Source of the DNA: Chondrosia reniformis
Lineage: Eukaryota; Porifera; Demospongiae; Chondrillida; Chondrillidae
DNA length: 64,000 nucleotides
Assembly (NCBI GenBank): GCA_947172415.1
Contig: OX359199.1
Span: 2,630,001 to 2,694,000, forward strand
Direction of reading: 5' to 3'
The translations under genes were made by a program, and so were the position numbers. Below, one piece after another: positions 12,301 to 24,300 of this stretch. Each line of letters starts with the position of its first letter. The first letter of the stretch is position 1. Below the pieces are notes generated by a model. That model was not told the origin of the DNA. It saw only the letters and a list, made by a program, of their open reading frames with translations, and did no database searches.

Positions 12301-15300
12301 CTATACATGCAGTGCAAGTTCCAAATTTAAAGAGATCCAAGTGACCCATAGGATAATCAGTATTTTAAACAGTACAGTTGTAGGCTTTGAAATCCTCAAC
12401 TACTGCATAAAGAGTAGTAGTTGATACAGATCATATTAGGTAGAACACATGGCCTACCAATTACCTTTTCACACCTTAGTATAGACTGAAGATGATGTAT
12501 CTGCATGTCATATATCAGCAAAGGTTCCAGTCTTAAAGGGGTCTCAGCTAATAACCACAGCAGATTTGATTTGCCTTGTGAGAGGGAGCTAAGAATACTG
12601 ACGGTTGCATGGTTGCATGCATTCACATAATCAACAGGGTTAGAGACCACTTGGTAAGTTGTTCATAAGGACATAAAAGGCCAAGGTCTTTACATGCGTA
12701 TACCATAAGATATCCCTTGTGTTCAAGTTACCAAGTGGTCCCTAACCCTGTTGATTATATGTGAATGCATGCAACCATGCAAAGTATTTCACTATATATA
12801 TATATATATGTGTGTGTGTGTATCTGTCAACAAATGGCGGATGCTCGACTGGCTTTCAGTTTCTAGCTTCTTCCCCCTTTGCGTTGAACACTGAACCAAT
12901 GAAAAGGATTTAGAAACCCCCTTTACTATAAAGTTTGCACAATAACTTTTCTGCAAAGATATGGCCTTGAAATTTACGGTAATCAAATAGACCAGAACCA
13001 GTTATCAGGACATCTAAGAACCAGCAAGTAGTTCGAGTTTGGGGACACCAGGCGCCCCACCAGTTTTTTAACTTGAAATACTTGTTAATTATGGCTTAGC
13101 TATACAGAGTATTGTTAACTAATTATTGACTGTTTCAACTATGAGGTCTTTTGATTCTCATATATGTTGTTGATGAACCCCAACCTTTGAACTTACTTAG
13201 AGCATCAGGTCATATGGAGAAGTTTGCTGATGTGATGGTAAAGGATACACAGACAGGAGAATGCTTCAGGGCTGATCATCTAATCAAGGACTACTTTGAG
13301 GCAGAACTGGCCAAACCTAAACTGGCTGATGAGAAGAAGGCAGAATATAAGTCAATAATTGCAAGGGTATGAGGTATTTATTTATTTTTGGCAGTCAGCA
13401 TTTTACTCTGAATATCTAGTTTACTAGTTACTCATGCCCAGCAGTAGTTCATATACCAGAAAGTGCCATTTTAGTCAGATTTGGTGAGTATTTCTTCTTT
13501 TAAGTAAATCACAATAGGGGAAGTGCAAGTGCACCAGGCTTGTCACGAAAATGGAAGCTACATAACCCAAACCAAATCCTAAGTTTCCTAAGATTAACAT
13601 TGCAGATAGTCACTCAATCGGTTGTTAAGACCATTCAACTGAAGCTTTTCTCAATAACAGCTACAGCAAGCAGTTGTATGTTTCCACCATATTCATATTC
13701 CAATTCATATTCAAATATCTTATTTTAGCTAGGAAATCCCATTAGCCCAAATTGTGGCTACTTTATGGAGAACACAATTTACATGGTGATAGAAAACAAA
13801 ATAGATTGACAGTTAAATTATAGACTAAATGGGAAATATATATACAGAATAAATAGATAGTAAACTTTTAATTTAATCTGAGAATTCTTCATGGATGACT
13901 CTCTTGAATACATCATAGTTAGACATGGTCTTAAGGTCACTTGGGAGATTGTTCCAGACAGAGCTTCCAATGAAGACAATCCTCTGGCTGCTATCCCAAA
14001 TATTCTGGGCCCTGATGTCAAGCCTTGCCCCCTCTTCTTTGTTCGTGCTGCTGAGGGGGAAGCTCTCTCCGGTCAAGGGTTGGAGACTGGGTTTGAGGCC
14101 GACATTGGAGCACACCTCAGTTAGGAGAAGCGCTGTGATGTCTCTGATGTGATTGTGACAAATGGATGGCCACTGCCATGGCATCTTTGCGATTGCTGAT
14201 GCAAATTGTGGCCATTGCCTGTCTCTGTTTCGCCCGAGCTTCAACTGGGTAATTGGTGTTCTGTTGCCGGATGACCTCCACTAGTGGAGTTGTCACTGAT
14301 GAGCAGGCGGTAAACTGATGACAGGCTGGTGTCATGGGTATGGGGAGGCTGAATCATCCATGCCTTGCTAGCAAGGCAAGTAGCTCTCTCTCAGTATTAC
14401 TGAGAGCCTCTCCACCGGTCAGTGCAGGTAGGAAATGATGTCGGATAGCCTCCTCCAGCGGTTGGAATAATTCCTCGACATCGGGGACTGTGCACATTAG
14501 GAAAGTCCACCTGTGCATCAGTTCATGCGTGAAGATGACATGTGCCACCTGAGGTTTGAATTTGGCCATCTTTGTTAGGTTTTCAATTTCTGACACCCAT
14601 CCTGAGACTTTCTCGCGAACAAAGTCTTCCACAAAGGTCCTTTAACCGAGTGCCGCCCCAAGATGTCTTTACCCTTGAGTTGTGATCCTTAGTTCATTGA
14701 CCATGTACGCCCTTGCACTGGAAGTGTTCTTCAGCTGCTGGGAGGTTTTCTGGCTTAACCACTAGTTTGGTCTTGCTGGGGTTGGGATGGTATCCAAACT
14801 GTGGACCTGTTGTTCCGAGTTTGTCCCACCATCTACGTAGACCTGCTAGTTCTCCTCCGGCTGTGGCATCATTGGCATACCAGGCTTCGGTTTCAAGCTT
14901 GAGGATAAGTAGTATAGTACCAAGGGCGTACATGGCCAATGGATCACCCTGTGTGGTGCCCTCTTGAGATAGGATGTGTTCCCCCCAATGAACAATCTAC
15001 CTGGGCTACAGTAAGTGTTGGTTAGCATTGGGGCTAGTGTGGGACAAAGGATGTGGATGTTCCGAAGGGCAGCCTCCCTGTAGAGGGAGTTGAAAGCATT
15101 TGATGCATCCTACAGAAGGAGCACCTAGCAGGGGATCTGCACTCCAGTAATCTCTCAAACTGGGCAGCTTATGAACCCCCATAGCCAATAGTACTGTACG
15201 TATGGAAATGGCATTTCCACTCGAAGTTAAACTTCGCGAAGTTTGTCCGAAGTGTGAACCAAGTTCGACCGAAGTATTGAACCAAGTTTGACCAAAGTGT

Positions 15301-18300
15301 GATAGAAGTTAAACCGAAGTTAGAGCGAAATTCGACCGAAGTTACAAACAAATTCCTATTACTATGGATGTTCGAGGGAAGTGTGATCGAAGTTCAAGCG
15401 AAGTTTTATCGAAGTTCACTTTCAAAGTTCAAAGTTTGCCTATAAACCAGCCCTCTTTGCATTTTCCCATTTTGGTGACAACTTTTGCTGCTGACTGGCA
15501 TAGGGGTTGGTCTGGAATGCAATGTGATCAAATGTATCACAGCCAAATACCTTGTTGAAGAAATCACAGGGATTGGAAACGTCAATTCCATTATCAGGAA
15601 GTGGACCTGGATGCTTACTAAAGGTAAAATAACTGCAGGCTGTATCCTGTTGTAAAGTAGAAGTACTTGAGGAAACTTGCAGAGTTGAATCAGATCATGG
15701 ATCCATTATTGGAGTGGAAGCAGTGATGGGATTTGTACATGGCAAAGGTGAATCCAACTCTGCTGGTGTAACCTCCTGTAGATTCTGCACAAAGGTGATA
15801 TCTGACTCCTCAGTGTCAGTGGCTATTTCCTGGACTTTATATAAGGGATTGCAATTCGAGGCTTCTGGCTCACCCACCATCCTCTTCAAGATCACAAAGT
15901 TCATCCTCAGACAGTTCCTATTCGCTGTCTGTCTCACTACCGATTTCTCTTAGTATGGAAGAAATGTTAAGTTTTTTAGCCATTTGTTTTTGTAAAGTAA
16001 AGTGTTTTGAAGTGATGTTGCAGTCCAAATCGACTCAGATAGTCTAGAAAGTTAAATTAGAGACTATCTAAGGTTGATTCAAATGAAACTCGGCAAAGGC
16101 ATGCACTTAATATAGATTACTAAACCGGTCGGTAAATAAATCTAAATTATATGCTTAAAATCGTCCTAAAAGCTACGTATCTAAAACTTACTGACTTTTG
16201 CTTACCTTTATAAGGTATCAATGCGATTACTAAACTGCAGCAAAAAAGCTTAAACTTTACTGCACAAAGGATATAAAGCTTGTTAAATCTTGCACACCAT
16301 AAGTGTGGTCTTCAGGGCATAACACACTTGCAAAAAATTGTAAAGCGGGAGGTAAAAAGTAAACCCAATATCACCAATAATAAATTTTTAGCCAGCTAAA
16401 TAAAACGAGTAATGAAATTGCACCTGCATTGCCATCTAATTCTTCCTCTTATAGTCACATATCTCTTTCTTCTGGGCCATCAGTTCGGGAATGCTTAGAG
16501 GCTGTCTACTTTATATACCTTAAGGCTAGTAATCTTAGCGGGTACTGAGTTTAGCGGTTTGAATAAGCTCGTATTTGGCGGGTACTAATTTTAGCGATTT
16601 TCCATTTTTATGATTACTGTGTGTATTAAATTTAGCAATTTAAGATTACTATAGAACACAAATAACCAAGTATAAGAACTCAACACTGAAATCAAAGTGA
16701 CTACTAGCTAACATTGCTACATATAGAAAGAAAGATAAGGGTTCATAGCTGGCAGTTCAGTAGTTGCGTCTAATAGTACTAGAATTCCAGCTTTCTTCCA
16801 GCCTGCATTAATAATTTGCTGACCCCTTTCAGTTGGAAAAAATTGTACATGCTTACGAGCCACTAAGCATGAAGGGGTTTGATTGCTGTCAGTTGAAGGT
16901 TAACTTCTATGTCTTCAAGTGCTGTGCCACTGTCAAGTTGCCTTTTCACAGCAGCACTGTAGTATGTGATGAATTGTTTTCGCATGTATTTTTTGGCTGA
17001 CCCATTAACTGTGAGGTCCAATGGCTGAAAAAGATGGGTCATGTTTGCTGGCACAGGTACAAGCTGAATATACAGCGACTCCAACTTCTCCAGCACTGTT
17101 GCTGTCATCTGCCCTTTAAACACATCCCAGATGACTAAGGACTGTTAGGTTGTGGGTAATTGTAGCTCTGCTCACTTCCTTACAACATAAGGGTTGATCA
17201 CTTCATTTATTAGCTTTAAGGTTTCCTTTTCATTTGACCAGTGTTTTGGGTTCTGAGTTAAACAGAAACCATCAGGAAACTTGAAACCACATGGAAGGCT
17301 GGCCTTAGTCTTACCACCATAAATTATTTGTAATGGCAAGAATTCACCAGCCAGAGTGACAACAAGGTCACTGTTATGTTGAGTTTGTCTGTTAAGCCTT
17401 TGATTGACACAGCTGCAGATCAACGTGCGGCCATTGTTGCCTTGCCTACTGATACATAAGCTGAAGGGGTTTGATCAGCATTTAGCACAAGTTCAGGTGG
17501 AATGCTGTATTTCTTCATTTTCTCATTAACATCACCGAGGAATTCTAGCCTTCATTCATCATAAAGCCCCTGTGGCACTGGTGGACAAGTGGTGGTACCC
17601 ATTCTTCTGGTGTATCCCATACGTCTGTAAATGGACTGAACCCAAGTACGTGGCATATCGAACCTACGGAGTTGCTCTGCTGATGACTGACTGCTTTCAA
17701 TGAGTGCCTGAGTTGCAGCTCACACAACATGGATGTTGATAACACCACCTCTGCTTCGGAGAGCCCTTAGAAATTTTATCAATTTCATGTCCAGTTCCTG
17801 AAGTAATGGTGGTCTTCCTCTGGGTTGTGCCATAATCTTGGTAACAGGCTTAGGATGCAACTGTTTCCGTTGGTAATCCAATCTTTCCCTATATGCCTTC
17901 TTGAAATTTCTTATTGTGCTCTCTTTTAACTTGGGGAACTACAACAGAAAGTTTTGTCTTGCTTTCTCATTTCCATTTTCAAGCGCATATTTTCTAATAC
18001 TTGCACGGTCTTCTGCTGAGTAATGTGTATATCTACTTCTGGTCGTTCTCTTCTTTGCTGCTCGTGTTGGGTCTGCCAGCTCAGACACACTGGCTGAAAC
18101 ACAGTCATACTCCACCCTTCCAACTCCTGAGTCCCCAAATGCAGGTATAAAATCAGAAACTCTTTCTTGGGCACTACTGCTACTAGGAGGAGGAGGATTT
18201 GAGCTGCGTTTAAAACCGAATGTAAAGAGCGACATCGTGAGCGAACACGAGGGGAGTACACACACATGCACGTGCTAATGATCAATATCACTGATGGCTG

Positions 18301-21300
18301 CAGTTACTAGATGTATCCAGGTTACTTTCTTGTGTGGGCTTAGAAGGTACCACGAGTATCGTATCATATGGAGTCCAGCAGTAAATTAAGTACTAAGTGC
18401 GCAACATGAAAGGAACAATCGCTATGATCGATACGCTATAGCCGCTATGAAACAACTCCCAAGCTTCCTTACCGAATCTGTTGTTGGTCATTTGCCTCGA
18501 GAGATGTCCAGACTGACGTACTTTATCATTCTGCACGGCGCAAGAGTTTCAATGATAGTTTTTGATGTGCACCATCAGAGGTCGCCTCTCATTCAAGGAG
18601 GCCTCGAAATTCCAGTTGAAGTAATCGTGGAGATGGCCGACACTGAGGAGAACAGACTAGCAATGGCCAAGTATGAAACCATGACTGCCAAACGCTACTA
18701 AGAGCCCGTAGACGGGAAGTATGAAGACGCAACAGCAGTGGTTCTTGCAGGGCTTGGCTCTGAGCTCGATGTTGATGTGGAATTGTCTGGCACAAGCTCG
18801 GAGTCAGAGGCTGAGAAAGCGCAACCTATAGAGTTGGGTAAGAAATCAACCCCAGAGTCAGACACAAATGGCTCGGACGGAGAAGGCACAGACGGCTCAG
18901 ACAGAGAAGGCTCGAATGGAGAAGATACAGATGACTCGGAGGGAGAAGGCACAGACGACTCGGACGGAGAAGGCATAGACAACTCGGACGGAGGAGATAT
19001 ATTGGAGATAGACGTTTCAAACAGGGATTAGTGGGACACAGAAATAGCCTGTTACTGTACAATCTTAGCAATCATTTTTATTTGCATAGGCAATTTTTTG
19101 CAGGTACAATGTTTAGCGATTATGGATTACTCGCTAAATTCGCTAAAATTAATACCTGTTAAAATTAGTAATCTTAAGGTAATTTAAATCTTGACAAAAG
19201 TGGCCATGAAAAATCTAATATACCATTTTCCTACATGCTATGCCTATTCTGTAAAATAGCCAATAGGGGAACCCTGCATGATACTTTTAAACTACATCTT
19301 AAGTTAGTTTTATTGGATTATACTCTCATTTTTTACAGCTTGAAGGTTTCAGTAAGGATGATATTGGATGTGTCATCAAGAAATACAATATTTGCAATCC
19401 ACTGACCAAAGTACCAGTTTCAGAACCTTTGGACTTCAATTTAATGTTTGGTACAAGTATAGGACCTGGTGGAAATGTCTCAGGGTAAGTTGTTAGTGCT
19501 TAAACACAATGTTTGATTTTAGTGATACCCTTCTGTACCTCACTAGTACATAGAGTATTGTTAAATTGAATTTTAATACTAACTGGACTATAGTTGTCTT
19601 AAGAGTCTAAGCATTTTGTAACTGGAACTGTGTAAAACGTAAGTGTAGTTATATATACTATATCAAGAGTAGGTAGTACTATCTAAGAAAGGATGACTGA
19701 TAACAAGTGATTTGATATAGAAACATTCATGTGGTTGCTGTACCCTGCTCTTGAATCACTTGTCCATTTTGTTGGGTTTACTGTATGTATATTTGTAATC
19801 CTAACAATTCTAGATACTTAAAGCATAATTACAAAGAACGATGAGTTAATTTCAGGAAATAAAACCAAGCATTAGTTAGGTTTCCTGAACACCGCAATTT
19901 GTATTTACATATAAATCAGATGTAGTATTTATACATAAGACGAGTATAATAACCAGAAATAAGAAAGTTAACAATGTAGAGGCTGTCCTATTCAATGTTA
20001 TATATCACGTTACCAGGGCAACTGGGTGATATTCTGGGGTGTTACAAACCTTATATTTCACAGTTGAATTAGTGATAAATGTTATATCACCAGTAGGCCT
20101 ACTGTTGTTTACTTATCATCACCTTTACAATTGATTCAAGTCATACGTGATATATATTAATTATACCACACTTGAGTGTGGTATAACTACTACATATTTC
20201 ATCTGCACATGTCCATTATTATATGAAAAATCTAATATTCCATTTTCCCACGTGCTATGTCTATTCTGTAAAAAGGTTTATAGGGGAACTAAACCTAAAG
20301 ATGAAGGTACACAAGTCTTTTCTTTCTTCTTTTCCTTTCTTTCATCTTCTCCACTTAGTCAGACAGCTTTTTCTGGGAATTCAACCCTTCATCAGTGATC
20401 CTGGGAGTCTTTCCCTTTTTCTTTATCTTAATCTCGATCCTCTGTGAATCTTAATTATATTAAAACGAGTACAAATTTAGAATAAAAGGTGGACATAAGA
20501 GGGCTAAGCAGTTCTGCAGATCCTGTGAAAATGTTCTACAAAAACACTGCACAGTAAAAATTTGGCCTTAGCAGATTAAAAATGAGTAATACTAAGGTAC
20601 AGTTTAGGTACATAGTTGAGTGTCTTTCCAGGGTCTCTTGGACCAGATGTTAAAATAGTAGATTAAGCATTGTAGACTACCACTCTCTGATGTGCTAGAC
20701 ACTCGTAACAAACAACAATCAATAAAGAAAAAATTCAACTACAAGAAAAACTCTATAACTAAAAAAAGACTTCTAGTTATATATATATCCAAAAAAGTCA
20801 ATCCAAAACAGGAAATTACTAAACGTACACATGCATACTCTACAGTTTCCTCCCCCTTACAAAATTCAATTAGACAGATAAAATGCAGTTAAGTAAGTAC
20901 ACACAGGAAACAAAAAAGGACGTATTCCAAACTGCAACCGATCTGGACACGTTGTTCAGTTCAGAACTCTCCTGCCTTCTCTCTCAAATCGTGACCTTTG
21001 CCTTGAGCAGTCTGACTAGCCAGGACCTGCCTTTCCACATCAGGCTTGAGCAACTCCAAGTGAGTACACAAACTCCTTTGGAAAAAAAGCTGACTTGGAC
21101 TGCGTCCTGTGGAGGCATGAGGAGTGTTCCGATAAGTTAAGAGGAAATTAGTCAATCTACGGTGTAGTGACACCTTGTCCTTCTCATTAGCCTTGACGTT
21201 TTTAAAGTGCGAACAAATCTCTTAGCCAAACCATTCATATATGGGTGATAATGTGCTTAATCCCATTTTGTTTAATGAATACCTTGAAAGTATGTCCTGC

Positions 21301-24300
21301 TGTAGCGTCACGTTGATAGGCGGGTTTGACTTCAATGCTGGACAATTTAGATGAATAAAATGGAAATCTTCAGATTCCTCTGGAGGCGTATCCTCTGTAG
21401 TGACATCAATATGATGTGTCTTTGCACTTGATTTCAAACGTGAGCGGAAACGAAGGCAATGTAGCCCTTCTTTGCACAAAAAGACAAGTTGATTGAAGGT
21501 GCCTAGACTGCTCCGCATTGTGGTTCACTTTCCCACATCGGTATCACTTTTTCTGAGCTGAGTGCTGAGAACTACGACCAGGATTTCCTTTCATTTGATA
21601 TTTAGAGGAGTGCATACTTAACGGTTATGAGCGAGCTTATTTAGAGGTAGTAATTTTGTTCATCCCAGACTGGCTTACAAGGGGTCGCACTCTACTCATC
21701 CCCAAAAAGGGTGACCCGAAAAGTGCGGCCAACTACCGACCTATTGCGTGTCTCAACACAATGTACAAGGCTGTCACAGCATACATTGCGTCAGAACTAC
21801 TCACTTACACCTACACTAATGATCTTTTGCCTATGGCCCAAAGGGCCATGAGGAAAGGGAGGTGGGGCTGTGTGGACTGTCTACTGCTGGATCAATCAAT
21901 CCGTCTAGACGCCAAAATTATGGGTAAGCCCCTTAGTGTGGCATGGATCGATTATGAGAAGGCATATGACAGAGTCCCTCACAAGTGGGTGATGAAGGTG
22001 CTAAAAACCATCAAGTGCCCAGATTGGATCAGGAGGTCTATAGAGCTCTTCTCCAAACACTGGGCTACTGTGCTTGAGTTGAGGACTGCGGGGAAGGTGG
22101 TTAGGAGCACCCCTGTTAAATATAACAGGGGACTCTTCCAAGGAGACTCCTTATCGCCACTCCTCTTTTGTCTGGCCATAGCTCCCATATCCCAAGTTCT
22201 TAACAGAACCAAGGGATATGCCCTCTGGCATAATGGGGAAAGGAACACCATGTCACACTTGTTGTACATGGATGACCTTAAGATATATGCTGGAGGGCCT
22301 GATAAACTCAGGGAAGCCATGGAATGTGTGGAGAAAACCTCAAATGCCATTGGCATGAGGTTTGGAGTGAGAAAGTGTGGAACAGCTCACATGCAAAAGG
22401 GGAAAGTTCTGGCTGGCCCAGACAACCCTGAACGCAGTGAAGAATCCATAAGGAGCCTTGAAAAAGGTACTACTTATAAGTACCTAGGGCTAGAACAACT
22501 GTTTGAGGTAGATGACAGCAAGGTCAAAGCTTGCTTGATCAACGAATTGAGGAGGAGACTCCACAAGGTGTGGGGCTCTCACCTCAATGGTAAGAATGCT
22601 GCAGAAGCCTCTAACATGTTGTGTGCCTCTCTAATGAGATACTCTTACCCAGTTTTGAAGTGGACTCAAAGTGAGCTTCCAAAACTGGACCGAATGGTGA
22701 GAAAGATCATGAGAAAGTACCAGTGTCATCACTATAACTCTGCCATTGAAAGAGTGAGTTTGCCTCGCTCTCAAGGTGGTAGAGGGCTCTGTAGTTTTCC
22801 TTTGGATCACGACAGGGCTGTTGTGAATCTGGCAAGATACCTCCATACTGCCAATGATCCACTCATAGCTGTGGTGGTTAAACACCAAAAGTGGCTGGAG
22901 TGCTCAAAGCAGAGGAGGACTGTCTTGAAAGAAGCCAGATTGATACTGAGAAGCCACGGAATAGAACTAGAACCGGAAATGTGGCTGAAGACAGATCCCT
23001 CACAAAATAGTGTAAGAGAATGGAGGAGAGTGGCACGTGAGCTCCGGGAGGCTCAGACTGAAAGGTTAAAAAGTAACCTAGCCGAAAAGTCTCACCAGGG
23101 CTCATACCACAGACAAGTCACAAATAGGGAGTCTTATGTGTGGCTTTCTGAGGGGAGACTCAGACCTCAAACTGAGGCTCTGATTCTCGCAGCCCAAGAT
23201 GATGTGCTGCACACTAGGTGGTACCAAAATAGGATTCTGAAGAATTCTAGCCTCCTAATGTGCAGAGAATGTGGCAAGGCTATGGAAACGGTCAAACACA
23301 TACTAAACATGTGTGAGCCCAAGGGATTTTCTCTCTACAAAGAGAGACATGACCGGGCAATACTGATAGTGTTGTGGAGACTGTTGAAAGAATATGGATT
23401 CAGGCAGGAAGAGCCCTGGTACAAACTAGAAGCAAAACCAGTCTATGAGAATAGGTCTGTCAAAATCTTGTGGGATCCTAGTATCCCTACAGATGATGAA
23501 ATGACAGAAAGAAGGCCAGACTTAGTGGTTGAGGATCGGCTAAGTAAGTCCATCTTCATTATTGAGATGTCAGTTCCTACTGACAGCAATATTAATGGAA
23601 GATGGCAAGAGAAGTTCCAAAAGTACCAGAAGCTGGCAGCTGATATGAGGAAACAATTTAGGGGCTACCGAATTAAGGTAGTCCCGATGATAATTGGTGC
23701 TTTGGGGACAGTGGACACGCTCCTGGAAGACCTTAGGGGAATTCCAAAGCTGTCAAAAAGTGCAGTAGAAGTGATGAGAGCCATGCAGAGAACTGTTCTC
23801 TGTTCGGCTGTGAGGATATTGAGGCGACATCTATCTGTTGAGGGATTGGGGCCTGGACGATAAGTAGTCCTGTCCCAGTCCTTGCCTGTCGACCTCTGGA
23901 AAGCAGTGGTGGATTGGTGTATGGAGGTACTCCCTCCTATTATGACGGTCAACTTTGGCCCGACGTGCACCCGTCTGCTGCTGTCGGAAGGAGGAAAAGC
24001 CGAGGCTTCTGGCTAAAAACCCAAAGAAAGGAAAACATAACTGACTGAGGGTTGTCCAAGCCAGATACTCCTTGCCTTAGTACACTAAGGCAAGAAGTAA
24101 CAAGGTTCTCCGTTAAGGCTTTTGTTTTTCAAGTAATTTTGTTCACTTACAACGTACTAATCTTTCCTTGCAATGCCTTAATGTTGCATTCTGTTGCTTC
24201 CATGCTGAGGGCTTTCTCCATCGCTGCTTTCAAAGTCAGATCCTTAGTGGCTAGTAGAGCTTTCTGAAGAGGATCACTCCGTACTCTGCACACCAACCGG

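Larger units (their letters stand above)
8720..12690. repeat. Large fold-back (inverted-arm) element
   Basis: The left arm, about 8735-10185, is the reverse complement of the right arm, about 11110-12660, leaving an unmatched centre of about 0.9 kb (10190-11105). Three checks support this. The frame at 8730-8993 ([18 protein letters not shown]) recurs inverted at 12650-12396. [12 protein letters not shown] at 9735-9487 recurs inverted at 11518-11721. Terminal TTACCTTAGTAT/ATACTAAGGTAA blocks face each other near the centre. Peptides in the arms are shadows of the repeat. Related copies lie at 38640-40165 and 42620-43090. Confidence 0.85.
8388..13200. other. GARS intron 2
   Basis: 4.8 kb, almost entirely occupied by a large fold-back repeat (8720-12690) followed by a dinucleotide run and a short repeat shared with 43790-43990. 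No additional gene seen. Confidence 0.85.
16518..19179. mobile_element. pogo-like DNA transposon with two divergent genes
   Basis: Terminal inverted repeats begin CCTTAAG at both ends, continue as (C)TAGTAATCTTA / ATTACTAATTTTA, and share GGGTA/AGGTATT and TTTAGCG blocks. Both ends are flanked by TA (16516-16517, 19180-19181), as expected for the Tc1/mariner-pogo group. The 2.66 kb body carries a DDE transposase on the minus strand (18235 to about 16790) and a HIRAN-like gene on the + strand (about 18330-19031), head to head. Both contain stops, so this copy is probably inactive. AATCTTAGCG-type repeats inside the ends may be transposase binding sites (inference). Confidence 0.8.
13367..19338. 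other. GARS intron 3
   Basis: 6.0 kb. It contains, left to right, a reverse transcriptase relic, a piggyBac relic, a CGAAGTT-rich array and a pogo-like transposon. 13370-13810 holds nothing recognisable. Confidence 0.85.

Noticed and set aside
18826-19071. Leu/Ser-rich minus-strand frames over the acidic tail region
   Set aside because: They are antisense shadows of the GAx/GGx-repeating Asp/Glu/Ser codons of the HIRAN-like gene.
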